A stretch of 64,000 bases of DNA from Galaxea fascicularis (taxonomy: Eukaryota > Cnidaria > Anthozoa > Scleractinia > Euphylliidae): assembly GCA_948470475.1 (NCBI GenBank), contig OX419335.1, positions 35,874,297-35,938,296 of the forward strand. Direction: 5' to 3'. Made by a program: the position numbers and the translations under genes. Of the stretch, positions 33,001 through 43,200 are shown in pieces (position 1 is the first letter of the stretch; each line of letters starts with the position of its first letter). The notes beneath the pieces are model-generated. The model saw only the letters and a list, made by a program, of their open reading frames with translations, did no database searches and was not told the DNA's origin.

Positions 33001-35140
33001 AGCTTTCAAAGTTAAATCACCTTGAAAGCGGGATGTTTTTCGCTAATATAAACCATAATTGATGGCTTACTTGGCAAAGCGCGACTGTGTATACCTTTAA
33101 AGAATAATACCATTATTTATGAGTTGTGCGATCGATTCGATTTGAATATGCGAGATCACATTATTTTACTCTAAATTCAAAATATAGTATCACAGCTCTG
33201 TCCTGGGAATAACATCGGCTTCTCTGGCCTTTGAATTTGAAAAATCAATACTCAATCGTCCCAAAGAACTAACCAATGAGTGAAGATGTAACTGATCGGA
33301 TTATGCCAATATTCGTTCGTCCGAAAAAACGAAGTGCCGACCCTGATCTCCGAACACTCGCCGAATTACTTAACTTAACGCACGCAAGTCACTGATGACA
33401 AAGTGTCTACCGTTGCATAGCAACAGTTGTTTACCAGACAAACATTTATTCTGCCTTATGAGAATATAACTTTGAAAACGATGTTCTCACAATACCAAAC
33501 TTTGAAACGATGTCGTAACAGTTGAAAATGTCCTCGAGATTCGAAAATGCCCTGTAAGATCTGATCTGTACCACACTTGCAGAGGATAGAATTAAAACTT
33601 ATTTTTAAGCGACCGAACAAACAAGGCTAAATAATGAACTAATATATGCGAAAACGTACGATTACAAATCTTAACACAAAAGGGTTACGTAACACAGTAA
33701 AGTCTAGAAAATTCTATTTAAACACACTTATGATCGTAATTGTCTCCTGCTCAACAGTAGCCACAAAAACTGTGCTAGCTAGTTCCTAAATATATCTCCC
33801 GAAGTTCATGGGCTGTAATTATTGCCTAGTTCGGACAATTTGTTATGAACATGAAAGGGTTAAACGATCAACGAGCCCTTCTGGATGCCGTCTCTTTTCA
33901 ACTGTGGAAGGCTTCAGTCACTCGTGCAGCGTAAACGTCCTGTGGCTTGAAAACTGAAAAACGGGGGAATAAAAGAATTGCCTCCAAAGATAAGCGAACC
34001 AGAAGTAATATATCGTATTTGAAAACCTTACGACGAGGTATGATTCCGAAAACAACATCGCAAGCGCCTAAAATAACGAAAATTCCACCTCATACACTTT
34101 CACAAAAATCTATTTTTTGCTGACTTTCTCCGGCCGCGTGTTAAATTCGCTTTTTAAATTTTGGAATCACTTCATTACATAAACCTATACTGGTGAGACG
34201 AATTACAAGAAGTTTAAACCGAGATTATCCAATCGAACTTGTCACTGCTTGTCTTCCTGTTTTGGTAGAAAAGATTTCCATATTAACGACCAGTTTTACA
34301 GAAACTATCAAAATGGAAATACAAGAGCAAAGCCAAGTAACCATGTACACTTTCTTCAATAACGGTGTCTTTGAAATCTGGTACAGATAATGCTAGAGGT
34401 TTGCTGGTCTTACTCACATCCGTCTAGTTTTGTTGTCACTCTGTCATTAGGCGTAATAAATCTTTAGCGCATGATAGCTGTGCAGTGTCGACAAAGACTT
34501 CCCTTCCATAAACAGGTGCTCAAAAGAGTGGAAATGCAACTTAATTATCTGTCCGCTCCCAGCTTAGTTTTCATCTTCAGGGTTAGACATGAACTTAACA
34601 TCAACTTTTCAGCCCGTGGAAAATTTTCTTGACTACGGTTTGTTCATTTTTAGCAGTTCCACATCGCAATGACAGTGAAATGCAATTTTTCCTGAAATCA
34701 TGGCATAAAAAACGGGACGCTCCTCATGAAGGCCAATTTACCAAAAACAAAAAATTTTCAGTTCAACGGAAACCTAATCGAAGGAAAAGTAACAAAAACT
34801 AGGTTACATATGCTTCAGTTTTTCACTCAAAATATATCAAATTTATCTCCCGAACTTGAAAGGTCATAATTATTGAATATTTCGGACACTTTTTTTAGAA
34901 AAATGAAAGAATTTAAACCAACGAGTTCTTCTAGACACCGTCTCTTTCCAATTGGGGAAGGCTTGAATCACTCATGCAGCGAAAACTTCCTGCGGCTTCA
35001 TGAGTGAAAAAGCGGGAAACGAAGATAGGGTGTCCGAAATTATGTCAGGCATGAAACGGCAACTTACCGTCCAGATAGGCGGAGGCCAGTTTTAAAGAAA
35101 TCAGCAGAATATAAATGCAAAATCGGAAGCTAGTAGCCAT
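20668..35140 (-). CDS. Gene A: secreted PAN-EGF-cbEGF(x3)-TLDc protein, 9 exons
   Basis: Exons in transcript order: 35068-35140, 30651-30913, 29871-29991, 27999-28124, 27522-27647, 27051-27176, 22209-22412, 20668-21014, plus the possibility of undetected exons in the 4.6-kb intron. The listed eight coding exons are in phase and total 1,386 nt, 461 residues. Residues 1-24 are a signal peptide ([20 protein letters not shown]). Residues 25-112 are a PAN/apple domain ([17 protein letters not shown]). Residues ~113-152 are an EGF with six Cys (CQNGGTC, GFTGENC). Residues ~153-278 are three calcium-binding EGFs, each with DVDEC and CRNTKGSF. Residues ~279-461 are a TLDc domain (TVTIIK, IFGGYTD, KAFIFSL, GPVFGGE, NDIYIS). 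The last exon ends VEVFHLK. It is likely an extracellular adhesion or matrix protein. Function is inferred from domains only. It is a tandem paralogue of gene B. The start of exon 22209-22412 is the least certain boundary. Confidence 0.85.
21386..21767. mobile_element. Harbinger-type MITE, TTA duplication
   Basis: GGCCCGGTTCAAACGTCGAAC at the left is mirrored by GTTCGACGTTTGAACTGGGCC at the right, flanked by TTA (21383-21385, 21768-21770). The interior repeats AAATTCGAC and CATGCGCCGAAT. It lies in the last intron of gene A. Termini are related to those of 18486-20508. Confidence 0.85.
23123..23973. mobile_element. 851-bp MITE with CAGGGGCACCC termini
   Basis: CAGGGGCACCCAGCGA at the left is mirrored by TTGGGTGCCCCTG at the right. 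Flanks are ATTTTG and ATTTTA, a 6-bp duplication with one change. A 439-bp relative is at 32540-32978. CAGGGG ends suggest a hAT-like element. It lies in a gene A intron. Confidence 0.8.
24031..24229. repeat. Near-perfect 199-bp foldback with ~94-bp arms
   Basis: The arm starting GCAAAGATTTTGGTATTATC and ending GCGCTAGCCCTTCG is mirrored without visible mismatch, separated by only ~11 bp (ATTCGCTCTGA). The RNA or single-stranded DNA would form a very stable hairpin. It lies in a gene A intron between a MITE and the Gypsy remnant. The type is not recognised. Confidence 0.85.
24465..26740 (+). pseudogene. Decayed Ty3/Gypsy retrotransposon pol fragment
   Basis: In order: the 3' half of reverse transcriptase (24465-24895, with SDDIIVHG in place of the usual Y/F-x-DD, then KCEFSK and SPDPCKV), RNase H (~24960-25440, [11 protein letters not shown], then [13 protein letters not shown] and ADYTSRH-like ITDYTSRH), and integrase (25546-26196, a H-H-C-C zinc finger around [14 protein letters not shown] and CILCQ, core VDFCGPM and KSDN). 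A C-terminal tail reaches ~26740. At least three frameshifts or stops break the frame. No gag, protease or long terminal repeats were found. It lies antisense to gene A in its largest 3' intron. Confidence 0.88.
27051..28124 (-). repeat. Three tandem ~475-bp units, each one cbEGF exon plus intron, in gene A
   Basis: The exons 27999-28124, 27522-27647 and 27051-27176 are each exactly 126 nt, phase 1 to 1, and start 477 and 471 bp apart. The flanking introns are also similar (GCATACAAATGA, CGTCGAAATATCATGCA, GAATCAAATATCCAATAT), so the unit was duplicated with its introns. Few amino-acid changes separate the copies, which suggests recent duplication or gene conversion. Confidence 0.9.
28410..28530. 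repeat. Copy of the repeat at 9195-9305
   Basis: CCCTAGCCCTGATAACAA, AAGCTACAAGTCATAGGG and ACTGGAAGAGCTACAGGATTACTC match the stretch in TMEM237 intron 8 with few changes. It is in an intron of gene A. Confidence 0.7.
29613..29658. repeat. (TTC)n microsatellite
   Basis: About 15 consecutive TTC units in a gene A intron. Confidence 0.95.
29741..29820. mobile_element. 80-bp hairpin insertion with a 12-bp direct repeat
   Basis: GCCTGCGAATACAGCC is mirrored by GGCCGCTGTATTCGCAGGC around a GC-rich loop (GGGGCGGGGGCCGGG). ACCCTCAAAATA flanks it exactly on both sides (29729-29740, 29821-29832), the mark of an insertion. A 12-bp duplication is long for most cut-and-paste transposons. Confidence 0.8.
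31096..31440. other. Intronic stretch of gene A, likely repeat, no exon seen
   Basis: A 107-codon plus-strand frame contains [18 protein letters not shown], but has no known domain, no splice support and repeat-like flanks. 30940-31095 resembles part of the MITE at 37172-37752 (CAAGGTCCA-AACTTGGTCTCTGTT, GATTACTTCAAA). The rest of the 4.1-kb intron holds only the MITE at 32540 and the duplicated promoter-side segments. Confidence 0.45.
32540..32978. mobile_element. 439-bp MITE with CAGGGGCACCC termini and exact 6-bp duplication
   Basis: CAGGGGCACCCAGCGACTGTTCG at the left is mirrored by GGGTGCCCCTG at the right. ACGGAG flanks both sides exactly (32534-32539, 32979-32984). It shares its first ~70 bp with 23123-23973 (CGGTGGAGGG, GTTTTCGGCGTCGA), so it may be an internally deleted relative. 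It lies in gene A intron 1. Confidence 0.85.
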
Positions 35141-35700
35141 GTGGACTTTCTTCAGTGAACACCTCTACCGGAGATGCCAAATTTCTGCTGAAACGAGCCG
35201 AAATGCAAACTTTGCTCTTGTCTGTCATGTGTTGTTTAAATATTAATATGTCTGCCTGTTTTAAAAATTAACCAATGAAGGCTATATTCCAATTAATCTT
35301 AAAACGACAGATGCAATCAAATTACCAGTATCATGAGTTTTAATACAGAAAGTTGACAAAACGTTGAAATTTATCCATGTATTATTTGAAGTCTTTTGAA
35401 GTTCGAAGTCGAAAATACAATATTTTTTTAACCATAACACAATGTTATTTTCGATTTGAAGCGCAATTTCAAAGCCTTACTCTTGGTGACTTTCTTAACA
35501 GGGAATTCAGAGTCAAATTCGCTTTTTGAAATTTTGGGTTCACTTTATTAGAATACTAAACCTGTATGGATGAGACAAATTACAAGAAACCGAAATCATA
35601 CAACGGAACTTGTTACTACTTGTCTTCCTGTTTTGGTAGAAAAGATTTCCATATTAAGGCAAACGGGAAAACTGTTTAACTTCAATTTTGGTCTTTATGT
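33885..35700 (-). repeat. Duplicated 5' segments of gene A with an extra signal-peptide exon copy
   Basis: A second signal-peptide-like start at 34344 ([19 protein letters not shown]) aligns with the real exon at 35140 and with gene B (MATWLRFCISILIVYLKLVS), but lacks the GTAAGT donor after it. Upstream flanks are also repeated: GGAAGGCTTCAGTCACTCGTGCAG near 33908 and GGAAGGCTTGAATCACTCATGCAG near 34965. TTGTCTTCCTGTTTTGGTAGAAAAGATTTCC occurs at 34250 and 35622, with a relative at 52775. This is either a broken copy or an alternative first exon. Confidence 0.7.
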
Positions 35701-36254
35701 TCGTTCTCACTGGTTGTTTTTCTTGGCCGACCACCTGTCCTCAAGAGCCTCTATCGATCATGGAAACCTCTAAGGACGCCCCAGTGCGGGGGCTGTTTCT
35801 CGAAGCTCCCGGTCATTACAGGGCCCGTTAAGCAGTTTTGTTTTGCATTCCAGATGGGAGTTTCAAAATGTTTGAAAACTATATAGTAAAGTTATCAGCT
35901 AAAGAAAAAAAAATGGACTTCATTAGAGGTCAGAACAAACCCTACATTTATTGAGATTTTGAGTTCAAAATATGGTTTGCGGGCCCGTTACGTTACCGGG
36001 ACTTTCGAGAAGCGGGCCCCAGGCGCGGAAAAGGAATTAAGAGAATTGGTTGTTTTCAAGTGCAAAGCACATGAATGATGAAACATTAATTGAATTTTTA
36101 AACATAAATTTGCATTTGAAACGCACTTTTCTGTAATGAGGAGCCACAAACATTTGTTTTTGAAACGATATGACCGTTCTTTATTTAATGACGACGTTCT
36201 AACGTTATCGAAAATATCCTTGGGCCACTGCATTGTAATGATTATTTGACACAG

Positions 36255-36625
36255 TAGGGAGTTTACGCAACTACGACGAGGACGGGAATGGAAACGTCAT
36301 TTGAAAATGAAACTTCCCGTTTTTGTTGCTCTTTCGTGATTATTCCAACTTGTTCAACTTAAAAAATGCTGGCAAACTGTCCAGGATTTGAATTAGTGTG
36401 AACGGTGTTAAAGTAAAGAAAAAGAAAGAAAAATTTGCTTTCATGCGGTCACGTTCGGGTAAAAACCGAAAATTTAGTCATTTCACGTCGTCGTTTTGCA
36501 GATGACAGCAAAGGAAATGAACCAAAAGGTAAAACACACGAGCAGAGCTATTGTTTTTGCTCATTAAACCAATTGTTGTGTGGCGTTATCGTTGCCGTCG
36601 CCGTCGTAATTGCGTAAATTCCCTA
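36255..36625. mobile_element. MITE family 'CGACGACGACGG', intact copy
   Basis: TAGGGAGTTTACGCAACTACGACG at the left is mirrored by CGTCGTAATTGCGTAAATTCCCTA at the right. The interior matches the copies at 11662 and 50748. Confidence 0.85.
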
Positions 36626-37171
36626 GTAAGCGGTTCAATGACACCTGGCGCTCAAAGGGTAAGAATTTCTCCGCATATTTCCACTTCGAAAGACATAAAA
36701 ACATTTTCCTGTGCATACCGTAGATTTTACTCCAGTAGAGGGGCCTAACTGCAGAACACCCCAGTGGCTATCGTAATATGCCTTGTTCTTCAAAAGCCTG
36801 ACACTTGCACGGAAAGGAAGTGGCAGAATCCTTAGTAGATTCCGCGTAAAAGGGTTTGAATAGAGATTTAGAAGCCTCGCAGATCGAGCGGTCGAAAAAG
36901 CTCGATATCACACGACCCGATCTTCTCTCAATTTCCCACCTCAAACGTCGCGCCAACTCTATTGTTATGCTTTTGAAATAAACAAACTGAATGAAAATTA
37001 ACCCAGATCTGTTTGCGTTTGGTAATAATCTGTTTTAGACTTTTCTCGATTTCAACTCGGAAAACAGCCTTATACGTGCTTTGCTTGTACCAAAAGAAAC
37101 ATGCCTTGTGTTAGCCCAAATGCAAACCATTTTCAGGTTTTGAACGGATAGATTTCAAGAATCAGATGAAT

Positions 37172-37752
37172 ATAGGCCGTTTCAGAGTTGCGCAAGGAAC
37201 TGGGCCGAGTTTCAAATAAGAAGTAAACGGTAAATTGACACTATCACATGAAAGAAAACATTGAGATTGGTCGTTTGGCCAAGTCTGATTTATTTAGGTT
37301 GTACAGAGACCAAGTTATGGACCTTGAAACATAGCTTAAAATCCATACCAACATCTCTAATTTTGAGGCTGCGTCCCCCACTTGAACTATATAAACTCTT
37401 AAAAATATTATTCAGTTTTCTGACAACGGTAAAATCCCGTTATCCACCTACTATTTGGAAATAACTGAGGTGAAAATCAATATGTTTGCCAATTTTTAAT
37501 AATATCACAGAAATCGTAAAGGGTACAGTTTGTATGGTTTTGGGGGACGCTGTCACAAAATTCGAGACATTTGTATAGATTTTGAACCATGTTTCAAGGT
37601 CCAAAACTTGGTCTCTGTTTAACGTAAAAGAATCAAACTTGGTCAAACGACCAATCTCAAAGTTATCTTTTATGTAATGGTGTCAATTCATCGATTACTT
37701 CAAATTTGAAACTCGCCCCAGTTCCCTGCGCAACTCCAAAACGGCCTATAGG
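37172..37752. mobile_element. MITE with TAGGCCGTTT termini
   Basis: TATAGGCCGTTTCAGAGTTGCGCAAGGAACTGGG at the left is mirrored by CCAGTTCCCTGCGCAACTCCAAAACGGCCTATA at the right. The inner parts GATTGGTCGTTTG and CAAACGACCAATC are also mirrored. A partial relative is at 30940-31095. Confidence 0.8.
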
Positions 37753-37874
37753 ACGCCGTGCAAAACTATCAAATATATCGTAGCTCTACAACGGGCTTTT
37801 CGAATAACTGGAAATCGACAATTTTTACGTCTTACAATAATGGCCAGTCAAGTAGCGGAAAAGCTACCATACTT

Positions 37875-38203
37875 TCAGTTACGGAGACATGAGTAAAAAC
37901 AATCGCTCGGCACGTGCATTTTCATTTTGGTACATGTCATTGCCGTTCTCTGCAAAACGACAACGCGAAATGACCAAATTTTATGTTCTCTCAAGAACGT
38001 GAGCGCATGACGGCAAAGTTTTCTTTCTTTTTCCTTACTTTAAAGCCTTTTATAGTAATTTAGTTTCTGGACAGTTCGTCAGCATTTTCCAAGTTAAACA
38101 AATTTCAGTTATCACAAAAGAGTACAGAAATGAGAAGTGACATTTTGAAATGACACCTTGGTTTTGTTGCCGTCGCCGTTGTCGCTGCTAGAACTCCCTG
38201 ATA
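37875..38203. mobile_element. MITE family 'CGACGACGACGG', reversed copy truncated at its left end
   Basis: AATGACCAAATTTTATG, CAAGAACGTGAGCGCATGACGG and GCCGTCGCCGTTGTCGCTGCTAGAACTCCCT match the family in reverse orientation. The left terminal repeat is missing. Confidence 0.75.
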
Positions 38204-38797
38204 ATAAAACTAAGGAGACGGTGGGTGTTTTCTTTTCTTTTCTTTTTTTTTTTTTTGCATACTAAGGTTTTCTTATCACGTCTTTCGAAGCTTTCAATCG
38301 TCATGTCATATGCCTGCTGTATTCGTCTGCGCTCTGTTTTTTACTTTGAGTGTTGCAAATCTATTGACTATCCAACCAAGCATCTCTGAGGCACGATGAA
38401 TGTTTAAAAATCATATCTTGCACCTATACGTCCTCTCCACGTTGGTACCAACTATGTTAACCTGTTTAGTGGACTACATGTCCAAGTGTTAAAGTTGACA
38501 ATAGGCTCTCATGGTCTCGGACAGAGAGTCTAATGTGTAAACCACTTTACACGGAGGGTTGGTGTTCCAAAGAAAATCTTCCGCGAAAGGCACTTGAAGA
38601 AATATGCTTTAATCTATCATTCCTTGAGTAGACTTCAGTATGGGATGACTGTTTTTCATCTGCACTTTACTCTCTTAATGTAAGAGCTTACCGTATTGTA
38701 TAAAATCTCTTTGTATCGCTGCCAGATGGTCTCGCAATGTGTACTATAAACAGTTGACCAAGTCGCTTTATGACATGTTTTCTAAAAGGAAAACTTC

Positions 38798-39011
38798 TTA
38801 GACTGCGAGCAGTTTCCCTTTTGCTCTAAAATCTGTGGATCGAAGGCGAACGCAATATGCGAGCAGTGAATCTGGGTGCAGCTGGATGGTACTGGCACCC
38901 ACGAAACTATAGGCTCGCGGCTTCGTCGACCGCCGTTTGCATATTGCGTTCATTCCGACTGTCGTTGGTTCCACAGATTTTAGAGCAAAAGAGAGACTGC
39001 TCGCAGTCTAA
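38798..39011. mobile_element. 214-bp foldback, TTAGACTGCGAGCAG arms
   Basis: TTAGACTGCGAGCAGTTTCCCTTTTGCTCTAAAATCTGTGG is mirrored by CCACAGATTTTAGAGCAAAAGAGAGACTGCTCGCAGTCTAA. A second inner pair, CGAACGCAATATGC and GCATATTGCGTTC, is also mirrored. Type unknown. Confidence 0.8.
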
Positions 39012-39399
39012 AACCCTCCTGGGCTTTCTGTGTAATATTAACAGGGTTAAATCAGAGACTCAAAGATACACGTTACCATATAGAGGCCCTGTGATCTGAA
39101 ACTCTATTAACAAAGTGGGCAAACTACAAGAAAATTCTTTTTTTAGCGAATCTGAAGGACACTTTTTGGAGGCATCAATAACTTTTCTTATGATAAAGAA
39201 GTAATAATATTCAACACTAAGAAAAAGGATGATTTAATACGCTCTTAACATTTTAATGACAGCTAAATAATTAACCCCGCGGTCTCGGTAAAACGTATGA
39301 CTCACAAGGAGACACGCGAGGACTCGCTTCCCATATCATTCTGCGCATGCTGCACAAGCTAAAAAATGTGAACAAATTACCAATTAAAACGCCATCGAT

Positions 39400-39500
39400 C
39401 ATCATCTTCATCATCATGATCATGATCATGATGATCGGCATCATGATCGGCATCATCGTTGTCGTTGTCATCATCATCATCATCGTTTTCGTCGTCGTAA
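39400..39500. repeat. CAT/ATC-rich microsatellite
   Basis: Imperfect runs of ATC, ATGATC and GTC units; open frames through it are low-complexity and were not called. Confidence 0.85.
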
Positions 39501-39936
39501 GATGATTGTAATGAGTACTGATATGAAACGCATAAATAAAATAAAAAACTAATTAGATATTAAACGTAGCTAAATGGCAAGCTGAACAACCAGTTCAACT
39601 CATTTTTATCTGACAAAATCTTTCTTAAAGAGAGCGAAACTGGGTCTTTATGCAAGGTCATGTTTACATTGTTCAAATCATCGTTGCTTTAAATTTAGGT
39701 GAGCACTAGCGAATCAAACCGTTTCTCTCAGTTTGGCATGCACCACCGTTTGGAACTCTTCAGCACAAATGGTGAAAACTGTAATTACATAAAACATAAA
39801 AAGCAGAGAATAAGTTTAGCGAGCAGATTTCATGCCAATGCTCAAGAAACTAGAGGCAAGTCTCTTGTGCCGAAAACATTCGAGTCTATTTACCCGCACG
39901 ATTGTGCCCCACCAAGATATAGCTGCTAAATAAAGA

Positions 39937-39942
39937 TTTATT
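39937..39942 (-). other. Probable poly(A) signal of gene B
   Basis: AATAAA on the minus strand, ~320 nt after the stop codon at 40261. It would place a decayed stretch of threonine repeats in the 3' UTR. Confidence 0.55.
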
Positions 39943-39959
39943 GTGCCGTTCATACTTGT

Positions 39960-40260
39960 TTATTGCTACGGTTGCAGTAGTTGCTTTAGTTGCAGTGGTT
40001 CCTAAGTTCTTATGCTTGCCGCACCTGCTGTATTTGATGTAGTTACTTTAGTTGCTCTATTTAGTGCATTTTCTGTATAAATTCTACTTGCTCCAGCAGT
40101 TGTAGTCTCCGTAGTTATTGCATTTGCTGTAGTTACTCTATTTGCTGTAGATTTTGTAGTCCGTGTACTTGCCGTCCTTGTTTTAGTTGGTATAGTTGCA
40201 TAGTTGCAGTGGTTCCTGTACTTCCTGCGGTTATTTTGTTGCCTGCAATATTTGATGTAC
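39960..40260 (-). pseudogene. Decayed continuation of the mucin repeat beyond the stop codon
   Basis: Reading on from the stop, the minus strand still encodes Thr-rich segments in shifting frames, including TTTAGASRIYTENALNRATK. That segment matches the module TTTHAGASRVRTGNTPNRAT near the exon start. At least two frame changes interrupt it. The stop was probably created by a slip in the AAAACTAAAACAG/AAAAAAACT repeats just upstream, which also change the last ~15 residues to a Lys/Gln-rich tail. Confidence 0.7.
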
Positions 40261-43200
40261 TTACTTATTTTGCTGTCTTTGCTTTAGTTTCTGTTTTAGT
40301 TTCTGTTTTAGTTTTTTTGCTGTCTTTGCTTTAGTTTCTGTACTTAGAGTAGTTGCTGCACTTACTCTAATTACCCCACCGGCTGTTGTTTCCTTAGTTA
40401 TAGCATTTGCTCTAGTAACTGTAGTTTCTGTTTTTGGTGCAATTACCGTATTTAATACATTTGCTGTAGCTAATCTAGTTAGTGTAGTTTCTGTAGTGGG
40501 TGTAGTTGCTGTGGTTGCTTTACTTGTAGTTGTGGTAGTGGGTCTAGGTGTACTTAGTGTACTTTCTGTAGCTGCTTTAGTTGCTTTAGTTGTTGTAGTT
40601 GTTGCATTTGTTGTATTTGCTGTAGATGGTGAAGGTGCTGTAGTTGTTGTACTTAGTGTACTTGCTGCAGACTCAGTTTCTGTACTTGCCGTAGTAAGTG
40701 CAGTATTTGTCATGCTTCCTGCACCTGCTGTAGTTGGAGTTCTTCCTAGAGTTGCTGCAGTTGATGAACTTAGTGTAGTTGATGAAGTTATGGTAGTTGC
40801 AGTAGTCGCTGTAGTTGACGAAGTAGTTGTACTTGCTGCAGTTGATGTAGTTGGTGTAGTTAGTGTAGTGGCAGTAGTTGGTATAGTTGCTGTAGTTACT
40901 GAACCTCCCTCATTTGGAGTTGTTACTATCTTTGCCCTAATTACTTTAGTTGCTCTTCTTGGTTTAGTTGCTGTACGTTTTCTACTAGTTCTATCTGATG
41001 TACTTGGTGCAGTTGATATAGTTGGTGTAGTTGATATAGTTGGTGTAGTTGGTACAGTTGCTATAGTTCGTGCAGTTGCCGTTGTCACTGTAGTTGGTGT
41101 AGTTGGGGTAGGTGGTGCAGTTGACATCGTTGGTGCAGCTGCTGTAGTTTGTGTAACTGGTGTAGTTGGTGTGGTTGCTTCAGTTGCCGTAGTTGCTATA
41201 GTTGATATAGTTGCTGTGGTTAATGCAGTTGATTCAGATGGTGTAGTTAGTGTAGCTGATGTAGTTGGAGTAGTTGGTGATATTGGTTGTGTAATTGTAA
41301 TTGCTGTAGTTGCTGTGGTTTCTGTAGTCGCGGTAGTTACTACAGGAGGTGCGGTTTGTTTAGTTGGTGTACCTGCTGTAATTGGTGTATTTGCTAAAGT
41401 TATCATAGTTGTTAAAGCTGATACTGGCTCTGTAATTGTACTTCCTGTAGTTGCTGTAGTTGGTGTAATTGGAGTAGTTACTTTAATTTCAGTGGTTACT
41501 ATATGTATACTTGGTGTAGTTGCTACACCTCCCTTATTTGATGTTGTTGCAGTCTTTGCTGTAGTTACTTTAGTTTGCGTGGTTCCTGTATTTGATGTTG
41601 TTCTTGTAATTGTTTTAGTTGCTGCACCTTCCTTATTCAGCTTATTGGATGTTGTTACTGTACTTGGTGTAGTTGTGGTACTTTCTCTACTTGCTCCAGC
41701 TGGTGTACGTCTCGTAGTGGTCGAAGTTGCTGTTGTTGGTTTTGTGACTGTAGTTGTTGCTGAGGTATCTGAATTTAGTGTAGTTACTGTAGTAGCCTTA
41801 GTTGCTGAAGTTGTTGAATTTGTTATACTTGCTGTTGTTGTTTCAGTTTCTGCAGCTGTTTTAAGTGCATTAGTCGATGAAATTGTAACTGCCGTAGTTG
41901 TTGTACTTAATGTACTTTCTGTGGTTCCTTGAGTTGATGAAGTTGGTGTAGATGGTGTAGTTCTTGTTGTTGGTGTGCCTCCTGTAGTCGCTGTAGTTGC
42001 TTTTGCTGCTGTAGTTGGCGTAGTTGTGATATTTACTGCAGTCGCTGTAGTTGCTGTAGTAGGTACAGTTGTTATAGTTCGTGCAGTAGCTGTAGTCACT
42101 GTAGTTGGCGTGGGTGGTGCACTTGATATCGTTGGTGCAGTCGCAGTAGTTGGTGTAACTGGTGTAGTTGCTGTAGTTGTTGCAGTTGCCGTAGTTGCTA
42201 TACTTGGTGCAGTTGGTGTGGTTGCTTCAGTTGCAGTAGTATCTGTAGTTGCTTTAGTTGCATTAGTATCTGTAGTTGCTTTAGTTGCATTAGTATCTGC
42301 AGTTGCTTTAGTTGCATTAGTATCTGCAGTTGCTGCAGTTGCATTAGTATCTGCAGTTGCTGCAGTTGCATTAGTATCTGTAGTTGCTTTAGTTGCATTA
42401 GTATCTGCAGTTGCTGCAGTTGCATTAGTATTTGTAGTTGCTTCAGTTGCATTAGTATCTGTAGTTGCTGCAGTTGCATTAGTATCTGCAGTTGCTGCAG
42501 TTGCATTAGTATCTGCAGTTGCTTCAGTTGCAGTAGTATCTGTAGTTGCTTTAGTTGCATTAGTATCTGTAGTTGCTGCAGTTGCATTAGTATCTGCAGT
42601 TGCTGCAGTTGCATTAGTATCTGTAGTTGCTTCGGTTGCATTAGTATCTGTAGTTGCTGCAGTTGCATTAGTATCTGCAGCTGCTTCAGTTGCATTAGTA
42701 TCTGTAGTTGCTGCAGTTGCATTAGTATCTGTAGTTCCTGCAGTTGCATTAGTATCTGTAGTTGCTGCAGTTGCATTAGTATCTGCAGCTGTTGCAGTTG
42801 CATTAGTATCTGCAGCTGCTTCAGTTGCATTAGTATCTGTAGTTGCTGCAGTTGCATTAGTATCTGTAGTTGCTGCAGTTGCAGTAGTATCTGTAATTGC
42901 TGCAGTTGTAGTAGTATCTGAAGTTGCTTCAGTTGCTGTAATTGATATAGTTGTTGTAGCTGGTGTAGTTGCTGCAGTTGGCGTAGTCGCTAGGCCAACT
43001 CTAATTCCTCCAGTTGGTTTAGTTTCTCTAGTTATGGAAGTTATCTTACTTGATGTTGTCGGTGTAGTTGGCGTAGATGCTGTAATGTTTGTCGGTGCAA
43101 TTGGTGTATATACTGTAGCTGGTTTAGTTGTTTTAATTGCTCGTTTTGGTCTACTTGCTGTAGTTACTATAGTTGCCGTAATTCCTTTTGTTGGTGTAGA

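Larger units (their letters stand above)
35141..39936. other. Intergenic region between genes B and A, no gene seen
   Basis: It is ~4.8 kb 5' of gene A and 3' of gene B. It holds two copies of the CGACGACGACGG MITE, the foldback elements at 37172 and 38798, and an ATC-rich microsatellite at ~39400-39500. Short open frames lack domains and splice support. The gene A promoter should lie just above 35140; no clear core element was identified. Confidence 0.6.

Noticed and set aside
42222..42940. CRISPR-like array of regular repeats
   Set aside because: There are no unique spacers; the units are contiguous 24-bp coding repeats in a eukaryotic exon.
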